From NCBI GenBank assembly GCA_019648995.1, contig BLXT01004061.1, positions 24,769-45,058 on the forward strand: a stretch of DNA of 20,290 nucleotides, in the 5' to 3' direction. Shown here piece after piece: positions 10,510 through 19,789 of the stretch (the stretch's first letter is position 1; each line of letters starts with the position of its first letter). The stretch comes from Plakobranchus ocellatus. Taxonomy: Eukaryota; Mollusca; Gastropoda; Plakobranchidae. A model generated the notes under the pieces. That model saw nothing but the letters and a program-made list of their open reading frames with translations, had not been told where the DNA came from and ran no database searches. The position numbers and the translations under genes are program-made.

Positions 10510-10800
10510 CCAGTTCAGTTAAAGTCCAATGACGACAAATTGAATATGTCCAACGACGTGGAGTTGACGGGCGTAACTTAGACAGAATACGCAGAAAATC
10601 CAATGATGTGAAGCTGACAGGTATTAGGACGAGATGTCAGCACAGCATACGGGTCACGCACTGACCAGGAAGGACCAGTGGCTCAGGATACGCCAGGAAC
10701 CGGAACAGCAGCACACGAACGGCAACAGCAATAGGCTCAGCAGCATCAGGACCAGCAAATTCCGTATCAGCAATATCAGGATCAGCAATATCAGCAGTGT
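10510..10800 (+). pseudogene. Decayed Gln-rich coding-like segment
   Basis: One plus frame reads KSNDDKLNMSNDVELTGVT, stop, then after further stops DQEGPVAQDTPGTGTAAHER, QQQ, stop, AQQHQDQQIPYQQYQDQQYQQ. The DNA is GC-richer than its surroundings. It contains an imperfect 23-base direct repeat, TCCAAYGAYGTGRAGYTGAC followed by RGG, at 10549-10571 and 10599-10621, with a partial third copy at 10525. A perfect 14-base tandem, ATCAGCAATATCAG, recurs at a 15-base spacing (10766 and 10781). It looks like the remains of a low-complexity Gln/Tyr-rich protein or element. No family is recognised. Confidence 0.3.
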
Positions 10801-10810
10801 AGGGCTGCTC

Positions 10811-10823
10811 GAAAGTTCGAGAA
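10811..10823 (+). promoter_or_regulatory. Perfect heat-shock-element match
   Basis: GAAAGTTCGAGAA is an exact GAAnnTTCnnGAA, the three-unit binding site consensus for heat shock factor. It also forms a CTCGAA/TTCGAG palindrome. The nearest supported gene exon begins about 815 bases downstream on the same strand. A nine-position match has an appreciable chance of occurring at random in 20 kb. Confidence 0.35.
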
Positions 10824-10919
10824 CACTTAAAATAGCACTTGTTTTATATCATCACCCGATAGTTCCAGGTCTAAATAGGGTTGTGTTATTATTATCAAGC
10901 TTATAAAACTTAAAAAGAA

Positions 10920-11638
10920 TTAAAAACTAAAGGAGGCGCGAGGGTGCCATAAATAAGTTAGGATTTTCTTGAAGAAAATCTGACAATAGTTCATCTCAGA
11001 ATACAATTTTATAATTTTATCCTTCTTCATCTCCTAGTACAACTTCAATGATATCAATCTCTCTAAACACCGAATATGCAGGTCATTTCTCAGATATTTC
11101 TACTTTAAATATCAGAAAAATCTGCTTATGTTTTATAACTTATACAACTTAAACTTCAATTATCAGATCCAAACTCCTTAAAATTGAGCAAAAATAAAAA
11201 AAAAACTACGTTTCTTACTTCACAAGAATAAAATTGAGGCAACCCTCCTCCAGGGCGGTATAACAACCAGTAAAAAGGAGCATAGTATGCTCATCTTAAA
11301 AATTTAGATCTCCAAGGTATTATTGCACAGCAAAAATACAACTGACTAAATTCGCGAACATTAACATTCAACGTTAATAACATAACACTATTCACTCTCA
11401 CTACACAACAAGGACACACCAATCAGGACCGGCAATCATGGGACTCACAACCTAGGACAACTCAACACAACACAGCATTGGCTCTCACAATGAAATTACA
11501 AACCGGTTAAACTGGACAAAAACACCAAGCAACTACATTCACACAAACTCACATGAGCAAACTCATTATGCCCTAACACAGGCGGCCGGACACTGATTGT
11601 GTCTGTTCATCTAGTGGTTCGTAACTATCTAATAACAG
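10920..11638. other. Non-coding interval upstream of the receptor exon
   Basis: AT-rich, with an A/C-rich stretch at about 11340-11590 on the plus strand. No signal-peptide exon in a compatible phase was recognised. The final bases, TATCTAATAACAG at 11626-11638, form a weak splice acceptor directly before the open frame of the receptor exon. Confidence 0.4.
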
Positions 11639-14197
11639 ACACCTGCGGTCATTTTCTATACTCGTGTCGAGATTGAAGCATACGGAAAATACCCCGCACT
11701 GTATTGCACGCCTTTGAACTGCTTAAATTTTACTAATAATTTGTCGGGCACAATCTCGGAGGACAATGGAGGAAAGACATTGACGGCCACATTCATGTTA
11801 GACCGGTTAGTTAATAGAAGTGATGACGGACAAAAATGGTTTAGTAAATACAAGTATGACAGGTCACCTGAATTGGTGCTGTTTACAGACTGCATCATGC
11901 GCACCTATGTAGTTCCCCAAAGTCCCGCTTGCAGCTTTAACTATACAGTGAGTGATGGTTTCACAATAACATGTGATGTTCATGGCGTGTATCCTAAAGC
12001 AGGAAGCACTTGGCTTCATTTCATCAACAATGAAAAACAATCTAATCTGCAGCTTCAAGCTAAGCACGAAGCTTACACACAAGCTGGATTGACCATGTAC
12101 AAGTCCAAGTTTAAAACTCAAATTAATGGCGAAGCGAAGGCTATGCCGGGTCAGCACACAATAAAGGTGACAGTTTATCCAGATGTTCCTTTTGTTAACC
12201 AGGAGAAACGCCGAATGGCATCAGTGAGGACAACTGTGGAATTTTCTATCTCCGTACCGAATCAGCCTCCTCTCTTTTATAATGGAAACAGGTGGGACAT
12301 TATACAGGACAGACTAACAGTGAACTCAGGCCATACCATAACTCTTGTCTGTAAGGCTGAGGGAGGCGACCCGCCACTATATGACATCAGAATCTCGTGT
12401 ACTAATACTGTTCAAGATTCTTCAGGAAGGAATACCTGGAGTTCCCCTGGTCAGCAGGTTAGTGCTGCTCTACCGATATCTCAAGCCATGGACCAGAAGA
12501 TATGTTATTGCAGCGCCAATCATGTGTCAGGCCAATACAGGAAACAAGCATATGTGACTTTAAACGTCTTACATGCTGCTGAGGTCGTGAGTTTTACAAT
12601 CAACGGACAAAAGAGAGATATTGAAGCGTCTGAAAGCGAAACCATAACATTTAGATGCTCAGCACGCGGGAATCCAAAACCCAACTTAGTCCTCTTTCAG
12701 TCATACAGTGACGGGAGTAAAAGCGATACGCTGAGCCGAACGTTTGGTGACGACATAGACTTCAATATCTTCAAGGCATCATGTGACACATCGGGGACAT
12801 ACGTGTGTGAGGCTAAGAACAATCTGAGCATAGAGAGTAGCGAACGCACGGTAAGTGTACGGGCGAAATGTCGACCTCAGCCTTGTAGTGAGAGTTACGG
12901 TGATAGAGAGTTCAGTGTCCTGCCTGACACACAGGCTGAAGTTACACTTTGTATTTTTGCTTACCCGCAGCCCCATAGCGATATAAGATTGAGACGAATG
13001 GGAGGGAACAATTTTGAAAATAGCCTTTTCAATACCAAATTCGTATATACAGATGCTATAAAGTCTAAAGGTAATGTTATGATAAACATGACCGTATCCA
13101 TAGCAAAACGTAGTAATTATACACTCCTTTTGTATCAAACAAATGCCTGGTATAAAATACCTTTCAGTCTGGTTCCCTATCAAAAACCGTCATGCCCAAA
13201 AACCCTGAATATCGAGCAGGTAGGCAGCACCTTTGTTGTCTTATCCTGGATACCCGCCCCTGACCGTGGTATCTCACAGACTTTCACTGTGTCTCAGTTG
13301 GATCCTGAGGGTGTAGTCTTGGACAGCGAAGAAGTTGAAAACATTGAAAATCCACACAATATTGTTCACAACATAACAAATCTTGATCCTGGCTCCGAAT
13401 TCAGGTTTAGTCTTAGCGTGAAAAATGTACAAGGGATCACTGATTGTCCACAACTAATGGTCAATGTTAAAACACCTGCTCTTGATGGCTCTTCGGATAG
13501 ATCTGTATATTATAGTCTGATAGCGATACCCTCAGTGATTGCAGTTACTCTCGCCATTGTATTGTGCATTGTTATTGTAAAGAGGAAGAAGGGTATCACG
13601 AAGCCGCAGAGACAAAGTCTAACTGTAAGTCAAAATTCACCCCTTACACTTGAAGATAATCAAAAGAGAAGGAAAACGAGCGAAAGTGTTTTAAGTCCAG
13701 TATATCACTCAGCAAACAGCAGGACAGAGCTGCTAATGCCTGCAAGGGATGTTGGCTATATTGAGATGAGAGCCAGAAACTATGACAAACAGGTGAAGGA
13801 TCAGTTAAATGTTTCTATACCAAATATTCATGTTGAGAATACGGACCGTACACCTCAAACTTCCACTAGAGGTGATGATTCAGGATACGTGCGTTGTGAT
13901 AAACACTTCCAGGATCAATCAAATGATGCCGTCGATAATATGAACGGTGAAAGCGGGATTATGAAGGGAGAACACAAAGGAAAAAATAATGTTGGCGGGG
14001 GAATCGAATGTAAACATCAAACTGCCATCAATGATAATTGCACAGGAAGCTCCCGCGAAAAGTGCGCCGATACCATTGTCAAACATCAATGTGCTCATAC
14101 CACTTCCAACAAGGAGTATGCCAATGCCGTCGCATACACACAATTCACCAATGCCAGAGATAACAAGGAATATGCCAATGCCATTTCCTTTACTTAA
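11639..14197 (+). CDS. Ig/FN3 single-pass receptor, large 3' exon
   Basis: A single open frame follows an in-frame TAA at 11633-11635 and a weak TAACAG acceptor at 11638. It has no N-terminal ATG or signal peptide, so this is a partial gene with upstream exon(s) not identified. Residues here are counted from the TTG codon at 11714. Residues 1-62 are a leading Ig-like portion. Ig-like 1 is at about 65-180 (GFTITCDVHGVYP). Ig-like 2 is at about 185-286 (LVCKAEGGDPP, then YCSANH). Ig-like 3 is at about 288-386, with the classic FRCSARGNP and DTSGTYVCEA pair (Cys315, Cys365). A degenerate Ig-like 4 at about 387-487 lacks an obvious second Cys. FN3 is at about 489-588 (LSWIPAPDRG, then LDPGSEFRFSLSVKNVQG). 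The transmembrane helix at about 599-622 is followed by KRKK. The 205-residue tail has Tyr682 in YIEM (YxxM, PI3K p85 type) and Tyr802 and Tyr820 in YANA (YxN, Grb2 type). Several N-glycosylation sequons (NFT, NLS, NYT, NMT, NIT) lie in the ectodomain. It is predicted to be a surface recognition or adhesion receptor; the ligand is unknown. The tail ends inside a tandem repeat that continues past the stop. Confidence 0.85.
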   Translation, partial: TPAVIFYTRVEIEAYGKYPALYCTPLNCLNFTNNLSGTISEDNGGKTLTATFMLDRLVNRSDDGQKWFSKYKYDRSPELVLFTDCIMRTYVVPQSPACSFNYTVSDGFTITCDVHGVYPKAGSTWLHFINNEKQSNLQLQAKHEAYTQAGLTMYKSKFKTQINGEAKAMPGQHTIKVTVYPDVPFVNQEKRRMASVRTTVEFSISVPNQPPLFYNGNRWDIIQDRLTVNSGHTITLVCKAEGGDPPLYDIRISCTNTVQDSSGRNTWSSPGQQVSAALPISQAMDQKICYCSANHVSGQYRKQAYVTLNVLHAAEVVSFTINGQKRDIEASESETITFRCSARGNPKPNLVLFQSYSDGSKSDTLSRTFGDDIDFNIFKASCDTSGTYVCEAKNNLSIESSERTVSVRAKCRPQPCSESYGDREFSVLPDTQAEVTLCIFAYPQPHSDIRLRRMGGNNFENSLFNTKFVYTDAIKSKGNVMINMTVSIAKRSNYTLLLYQTNAWYKIPFSLVPYQKPSCPKTLNIEQVGSTFVVLSWIPAPDRGISQTFTVSQLDPEGVVLDSEEVENIENPHNIVHNITNLDPGSEFRFSLSVKNVQGITDCPQLMVNVKTPALDGSSDRSVYYSLIAIPSVIAVTLAIVLCIVIVKRKKGITKPQRQSLTVSQNSPLTLEDNQKRRKTSESVLSPVYHSANSRTELLMPARDVGYIEMRARNYDKQVKDQLNVSIPNIHVENTDRTPQTSTRGDDSGYVRCDKHFQDQSNDAVDNMNGESGIMKGEHKGKNNVGGGIECKHQTAINDNCTGSSREKCADTIVKHQCAHTTSNKEYANAVAYTQFTNARDNKEYANAISFT

Positions 14198-14435
14198 TTA
14201 ATGCTCTACTGCGGGTGCCAACAAAGAATATACCTGTGTCATTGTCCATACACAATGATCTAATGGCGGATCCAACTAGGAATATGCCACTGCCTTTGCC
14301 TATACACAATATAGTAATACCGAGGGGAATATCAATTATAATAATGCACTAGCTTAAAAGAAATGTGCTGTAGCAAGTGTAAATAAAGAGCATACTGCTA
14401 GTGAAATCAATAATATGGAGTGCGATGTTGCTAGT
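14000..14435 (+). repeat. 54-bp (18-codon) tandem repeat, partly past the stop
   Basis: Units start at about 14000, 14054, 14108, 14162, 14220, 14274, 14328 and 14382. The best unit reads NKEYANAVAYTQFTNARD (14108-14161). Earlier units (GIECKHQTAIN..., REKCADTIVKHQ...) are diverged but keep the 18-residue register. The CDS stop at 14195-14197 falls inside the fourth unit, which is followed by a net +1 shift (58 bases instead of 54). The later units read NKEYTCVIVHTQ-stop, N-stop-EYATAFAYTQYSN, NINYNNALA-stop and NKEHTASEINN, still exactly 54 bases apart. They are therefore decayed former coding repeats now in the 3' UTR. Confidence 0.8.
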
Positions 14436-14456
14436 TGTGAATGTAGAAAACAGTAA

Positions 14457-15609
14457 AATGGTAAGAAGGAAACAACATTTAAAGGTAATTTTCTAGAGAA
14501 ACCAAGCACCTTTTAGGTATCACCTAAAATTACTGACACAGTCTACTACTATGAACTGTGAAATGTGTGGAAATATAATACATCACGAGCTTGGACACTC
14601 TAAATTAGTAATTCGAAATTTTAAATGTTTTTATCACGTTATTATATCTTTGCGCTATATATATATATTTTTTTTTTTACACAATAGTATATGCAATTTT
14701 GAGAATAGGAATTATAAAGAGAGCGGGATATGCTTGTGTAATTTTTAGATGATATTTCAACCCAAAAATCAAATATGGAATCTAATTCTGTAAACGAAGT
14801 TAAGCAAATAGCCGCGAAAAAAATGTGAAATGTTGAAAAAACAATGATGTACTGATAATGATGCCTAATGAGGCGGTAAAAATATCCATTGTGATGCATT
14901 TTGTGAAACATTAGTTAAAGAAAGAGCAAATCTTGATAAAATTGAGGGATTCATGTCTTTACCGATGTGTCAGTTACCTTAACTTTATGTCTGCGAAAAT
15001 TAAATGTTAATGATATATATCAATAAATATTATGTCTATTCTAAAGGAACTTTGATAATTTTTTTTGAATCGCAAAAGAACCGAGTTAAATATGAAAACA
15101 CTTTCAATGCTAAAATATTTTTTTAAAATATACGTAGCATATCGCTGAAACTTTTTTAAAGCATCAATGCCGTGACGAAAAAAGTCTCTTTTAATGAATG
15201 TAATTCATGATCTGAGATACGCAAAGTTAATAGCAAGTAAGGAAACCTATTGCGACGGAAATATCTCTTTTACTAATGGAAACGCCTTTACCTGATTCCT
15301 ACTAATTTTACCGGATTTTTTTTTTTTTGGCCTTGTATCTTCATTGTTTATTCCAAGAGTAATATGTTTGTGGTTGATTTTGTTTTTTAATTCGTCAATC
15401 AGAAGTAACTGATTAGAAATCAAATCAATGTGCTTTCAAAATTTCGCATTAAGCGAGCTGTATTGTTATGTTGCTTATTTGGACGATTACACGAAGAGAT
15501 ACCTCCAGAAAAATATAGCAACAAATTGCAAAGAGTTGAAGTCAACTGAACAGTTGAACAATAAATAATAAAAAAAATTATGCATTTTATTTCACTCTTC
15601 TATATTGTT
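14457..15609. other. Probable 3' UTR and gene-free AT-rich DNA
   Basis: Contains a short (TA)n plus poly-T at 14656-14679 and several T and A runs. Open frames at 14551-14748 (plus) and 14642-14911 (minus) are AT-rich and motif-free. Confidence 0.5.
15022..15027 (+). promoter_or_regulatory. Candidate polyadenylation signal
   Basis: AATAAA lies about 825 bases after the receptor stop codon in AT-rich DNA. Another AATAAA, at 14382-14387, lies inside the last repeat unit. In this composition such hexamers are common, so neither can be assigned firmly. Confidence 0.3.
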
Positions 15610-15796
15610 CTTGACCAGTAGACGGGGTGTTGGTGGCACAGTGGCTAGCGAGTCCGCCCTGAAATCTGCAGGGACCCTTCTGTCGCGGGTTCGAGCCCTG
15701 CCACCGGCGCCCTGGCCTGACGGATGGCCTGAAAGCCTGAGATCACCTTGTTGTAATCAGCTGTAAACAAAAAACAAAGAAACAAACTTGACCAGT
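15610..15796 (+). repeat. Perfect 10-bp target-site duplication around SINE copy B
   Basis: CTTGACCAGT occurs at 15610-15619 and again at 15787-15796, directly outside the SINE head and tail. This marks the exact insertion boundaries and a rather recent retroposition. Confidence 0.8.
15620..15786 (+). mobile_element. tRNA-derived SINE, copy B (best preserved)
   Basis: The polymerase III promoter looks intact: A box TGGCACAGTGG at 15634-15644 and B box GGTTCGAGCCC at 15688-15698. GTGTTGG and CCGGCGC pair (with GU pairs) as an acceptor-like stem, CCCTG/CAGGG with a 7-base loop resembles an anticodon arm, and extra bases before the T arm suggest derivation from a class II tRNA (Leu or Ser type). 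The tRNA-unrelated body has GGCCTGAAAGCCTGAGATCA then CCTTG at 15726-15750, and the tail is A-rich with AAACAAA repeats. The presence of a body and tail argues against a true tRNA gene. Confidence 0.85.
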
Positions 15797-17380
15797 GGGC
15801 GCTTGATAGAAACCTTACAAATATTCAGCAATTTAAAACAACTCCTTCTCGACAAAGATTGATTTCAGTGTATGATGTTCAAAGGTTGAATTGCATTCGC
15901 ATGGGCACATTTATTGATTTGTTGTATTATTTTTAACAATAACTATTACTGTATTTCATCGGCATCTTTTTTTTTAGTTTTGTATAAAACACGTGTTATT
16001 TTTTTACGCCGACGTATTCAAAAGTTGTTTTGTGACGAATAGATAATTAAGTTGTACTTTGATCAGTATTAACATATTTCTTTTTTAACAATCATAGTAT
16101 TATCTTTGTATTGAATACATAGACTTTATCTTCTTTACTTCCATATCAGCTATCTATTTAATATTTAAAATCCTTTAGAACTTAAAAGTGAAATATGAAG
16201 GCTCAAGAGCTGATTAAAGAAGATAATGCGAAAATTCCGGATCATAGCAATCTTATTACTGCCAGCGTTATAACAGGTTTTGTCACACAATAGACATGAC
16301 ACGATTCAGAGTAACGAATCTGCAAACGACAGAAAAGCTAGAGGCTTTAGGCGACTCTAGGCGTTCATTTCATAATATACGTACATAAAGGGATAAACTT
16401 AGATGATATGATTACAGTAGAGATACGATCTGCTGTACGTTTGGCAAGGATGTCCTCAAACAGATAAAACATGAATTAGAAACAAATGTAGATCACAGAA
16501 GCCTTCAATAAGTATTGAATCTCATTAAATTAATAGCTTGTGCTTTAATACAAGTAAAGTCCTTGAGGATGACAATCAAGTAAAATATTCTTGACTGTCC
16601 ATACGCAGGCTAACATATGAAGTTATTGTGGCTTATATTCATAGAGCATAACGGAGAATAAATTAAGTTTCTTGAGTTACAAGAACAGTTCCTTTGATCG
16701 CTCTAACAGACAGTATGTTTGTCTCTTAAATAATTTGCTACAGAAAACAGTCGGAAATGCTCATGAATTCACTAAATCCGAGCAAAATATTAATTATTTG
16801 GTGAGAGCACGGATGACATTGTATAATTTTTTGGGCAAGGACTAAATGAAAATATAGAAACGATACAGAGAGCAAGATCCTTCATATCTACGCTGTCTTA
16901 TTACATCTCTTTTGAGGGGCCCAGTCCGGGGCTCAACAGAAAGTAAAAATGTTTAAGATGGCCTGTTTCTCCCTCACTAGTTGCGCTTTTTCACATCTCT
17001 CAAACGAAGGTCCAACATGGTGTCAAGTTAGTACCGTCTGGAAATCTTTCCTCTCTTGACCTCCGAGTCCCGACCTGTTGACTTGACTTTGAAATACCAA
17101 TCACACTCAATTTTGTTTCCTTTTTTTTTCGATTATTCACGCTCAAATTGTAAAAACTTGTGCTTTGCACTACTTCGTCCTTATTGAATCGACTTATGTA
17201 AAATGTGGTAAATGCAAATGATTTAAACAAATTAAATAGTTTACCTTCAACAGTATCCTTGTAATTTCGTTGTCGTTTTAATACTGCTACCACTGTAATT
17301 ATTATATGTACACTCTGTTCAACCGTAAAAAAAAGTCTTCTTTTAAATTATGCAAATAACCCAAGGCCTTTTGACTGAAC
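15797..17380. other. Gene-free AT-rich interval, possible retroelement debris
   Basis: At 16201-16560 a plus frame gives KIPDHSNLIT, resembling the SDH motif near the end of LINE endonucleases, and then DVLKQIKHELETNVDHRSLQ after stops; this is weak. A minus frame at 17000-17293 ends with REERFPDGTNLTPCWTFV, which has no recognised family. Nothing else is supported. Confidence 0.3.
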
Positions 17381-17384
17381 TATA

Positions 17385-17385
<1 letters not shown>

Positions 17386-17433
<48 letters not shown>
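17386..17433. repeat. (AT)n microsatellite
   Basis: About 24 perfect AT units, followed at about 17438-17458 by a short (TATG)n tract, making a compound microsatellite. Confidence 0.97.
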
Positions 17434-17438
<5 letters not shown>

Positions 17439-17459
17439 TTATGTATGTATGTATGTATT

Positions 17460-18002
17460 TCTTTGAGGTACTAGAAGATTTTGCAAGTGATTTATACTTC
17501 AAGCAAATTGATGCCATCTTGATACCTTTCATTTTTCTGTTTTCCTTTCTTACAAAAGACGGAATTTCCTTTGTAAGTTGATGATATCGACCTTATTGCT
17601 TGAAGAATGTATGATAATGACTGTCTTTTGATATGCAATGTAATTTTTCTATGTCTTTCTTTTTAAATGATCGTGTTTCCTTTCACTTTGGCTATATTAC
17701 TTTCAAACTGATGACACATGGAGATGCAAATATTTGTTTTCTTCTTTGTTTTTTTTTCTTCTTACAATATGTTTGACAATCAATTTTATGTATTATTGTC
17801 TTTGTTTTCCACGCTTATTATTTTTTGTTTCATTTTTTTTTTTTGCTTTTTTATTAGCTATTTCCCACAAAAAACAAGTTTTGGCTTGTTTTATTTACAC
17901 GTTATTTAAGATTACTGTTTTCTTTGATCATGTACTCTCTTTGGTTTATATTTGGTTTTTCAAACTTTCATTGTGTATTTATATTATTCTTTTCTTTGAT
18001 CT
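17460..18002. other. T-rich gene-free interval
   Basis: Strongly T-rich on the plus strand. Phe/Leu-rich frames at 17718-18021 are a composition effect; they have no signal-peptide or membrane-protein pattern beyond hydrophobicity. Confidence 0.55.
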
Positions 18003-18125
18003 ACCCTGCAATCTGCAGTGACTATGATGTCGCAGGTTCAACACCCGCCACCAGAGTCCTGGTCTGTCGGAAGGCCTGAAAGCCTTATATTACCTTGTTA
18101 TGGATAGACTATGAGTAATAACCTT
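18003..18125 (+). mobile_element. tRNA-derived SINE, copy C (5'-truncated)
   Basis: Begins at CCCTGCAATCTGCAG, corresponding to the middle of the head of copy B, so the A box is missing. The B box is GGTTCAACACC at 18035-18045, and the body motif GGCCTGAAAGCC, ending in TTACCTTG, lies at 18073-18097. It is the most truncated of the three copies. No target-site duplication was recognised. Confidence 0.75.
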
Positions 18126-19565
18126 GTTAAAAAGCCCTACCTTTTTTAAAATCTGAATTAGCTAATGTCATGATCAAACGGTGTATTTTATTAAGGTTTC
18201 CTTATACATGTATCTACTAATTTCTCCCTAATAACATTCTCAACAAAGTTTTAACCATTGTTGCATTATGACTGTGTGAAGTTCCTTTGGAAGATTATGT
18301 CTCCTTGTATATTTTTCTAGTCGACTTTCGGAATTGAAAACTTAAATCACCTTGAGAATAAATTCTTAATATTTTGTATCAATCTATAATTTTGATGTGA
18401 ATTTTCATTATGAAAGCTATTTTTCGATCATACCCAATCAAAGAAAAAACATCGCTATCATAGGCCGAGTGCACGGCTAACCTTTAAAGACACTTTATTT
18501 GCAAGTACACCTGCGCTTCTTGCACGGCGCTAAAGGAATATCAATTTTCAACAAAACGTGGATCTACACATTCGAACTTTTCATTTATAGGAGACATATT
18601 CGATAATGCCCTGTATATAATAACTTTACGATAAAGCAATGAGCATGACTATTACGCAAGCTTTATTTGTAGTTATTGAAAGGCTTGATATAATTCTTTT
18701 TGCATGAAGATATGCTTTTTAATCATAAGGGTAAACAAATATAATATATCTAAAATAATTCATGAAATCTTATTAAATAGCTAAACACACAAAAGTATTT
18801 AGAATGACAACGTTTAAGATTACAATTTTATACATAAAAAAACCCCCAGCATCATGACTGATACATTCTATCTCCGTGTCTGTGCCTCTATTTTCCCAAC
18901 CGTTCTTTTTCTGGACTCTTTCTTCGCTCTCAATTTTTTTTCGTTTAAACTTTCTTTTATCTTACACACATTTATGTTTGTTTGGTTTATTTTCTCGAAT
19001 CATTATGGATTTTCTTGTTCTTTTCCTGCTGATGTAAGCCAGTATAGCTAATGAGCCCGAGTTAATGTTTTAATGTATAACTTTAAAAATGTGTTTCAAA
19101 TGAGTATGTAATTTCTTCACGTTTTTATATATTGATTTTTTTAATGCTAAGTACGTATAGCACTTTTTATATTTGATACGCGCTATATAAGTTCTAGTAT
19201 TTTTTGTCAAATTATGATTATTATTATTATTAAGATAAAATTCATTTATAATATTTTTTTTTATAATTTCGCACAAGAATTTGTGGAAAAGACAATTATG
19301 CACCAAATTTATTTTTCATGCCTTTTTTTACCTTTGCTTTCAAAGATGTGCAGGTTTCAATCGCTTAAGATTATTGCAAAACTTTCCCCTTTTTCAACAA
19401 AATATCATTTTTAAAAATACAAATAAAAAGGTAATGTCTCTATTATGACGAGTACATTTTTACGCACTTATCTGCCAATGTTTCAATGTTTCTGTGTTGT
19501 GCAGTTTTTGAGATTACCCGGACCTTGTACATTATTTTTTAGCATAGGTCAATGATTATTAGATT
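18126..19565. other. Gene-free AT-rich interval
   Basis: No open frame with protein-like content on either strand. Short hydrophobic or Asn-rich frames (18854-19051, 19070-19306, 19214-19414) follow the base composition. Confidence 0.55.
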
Positions 19566-19568
19566 GTC

Positions 19569-19646
<78 letters not shown>

Positions 19647-19650
19647 NNNN

Positions 19651-19735
<85 letters not shown>
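19569..19735. repeat. (TTA)n array with assembly gap
   Basis: About 165 bases of TTA/ATT units, interrupted by NNNN at 19647-19650 and by a TCATTA hexamer subarray at about 19656-19679. The four Ns mark an unresolved length, so the true array is probably longer. Confidence 0.97.
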
Positions 19736-19737
19736 AT

Positions 19738-19749
19738 TGTTGTTGCTAG

Positions 19750-19780
<31 letters not shown>

Positions 19781-19785
19781 ACTGT
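19738..19785. repeat. (GTT)n tract
   Basis: GTT units with a few variants directly after the TTA array, making a compound microsatellite. The Leu-rich plus and Asn-rich minus frames are artefacts. Confidence 0.9.
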
Positions 19786-19789
19786 TATT

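Noticed and set aside
11656..13183. Several ORFs on the minus strand and in other frames across the receptor exon
   Set aside because: They are shadows of the long plus-strand frame, which shows clear Ig, FN3 and membrane domains.
15620..15786. A true tRNA gene (Leu or Ser type), also at 4371 and 18003
   Set aside because: The tRNA-like head continues into a shared non-tRNA body and an A-rich tail and is bounded by target duplications, so these are SINEs.
17718..18021. Phe/Leu-rich ORFs that could look like membrane proteins
   Set aside because: The DNA is simply T-rich, with no charged flanks, loops or homology pattern.
19569..19785. CRISPR-like or minisatellite array
   Set aside because: It is a plain trinucleotide microsatellite with no unique spacers.
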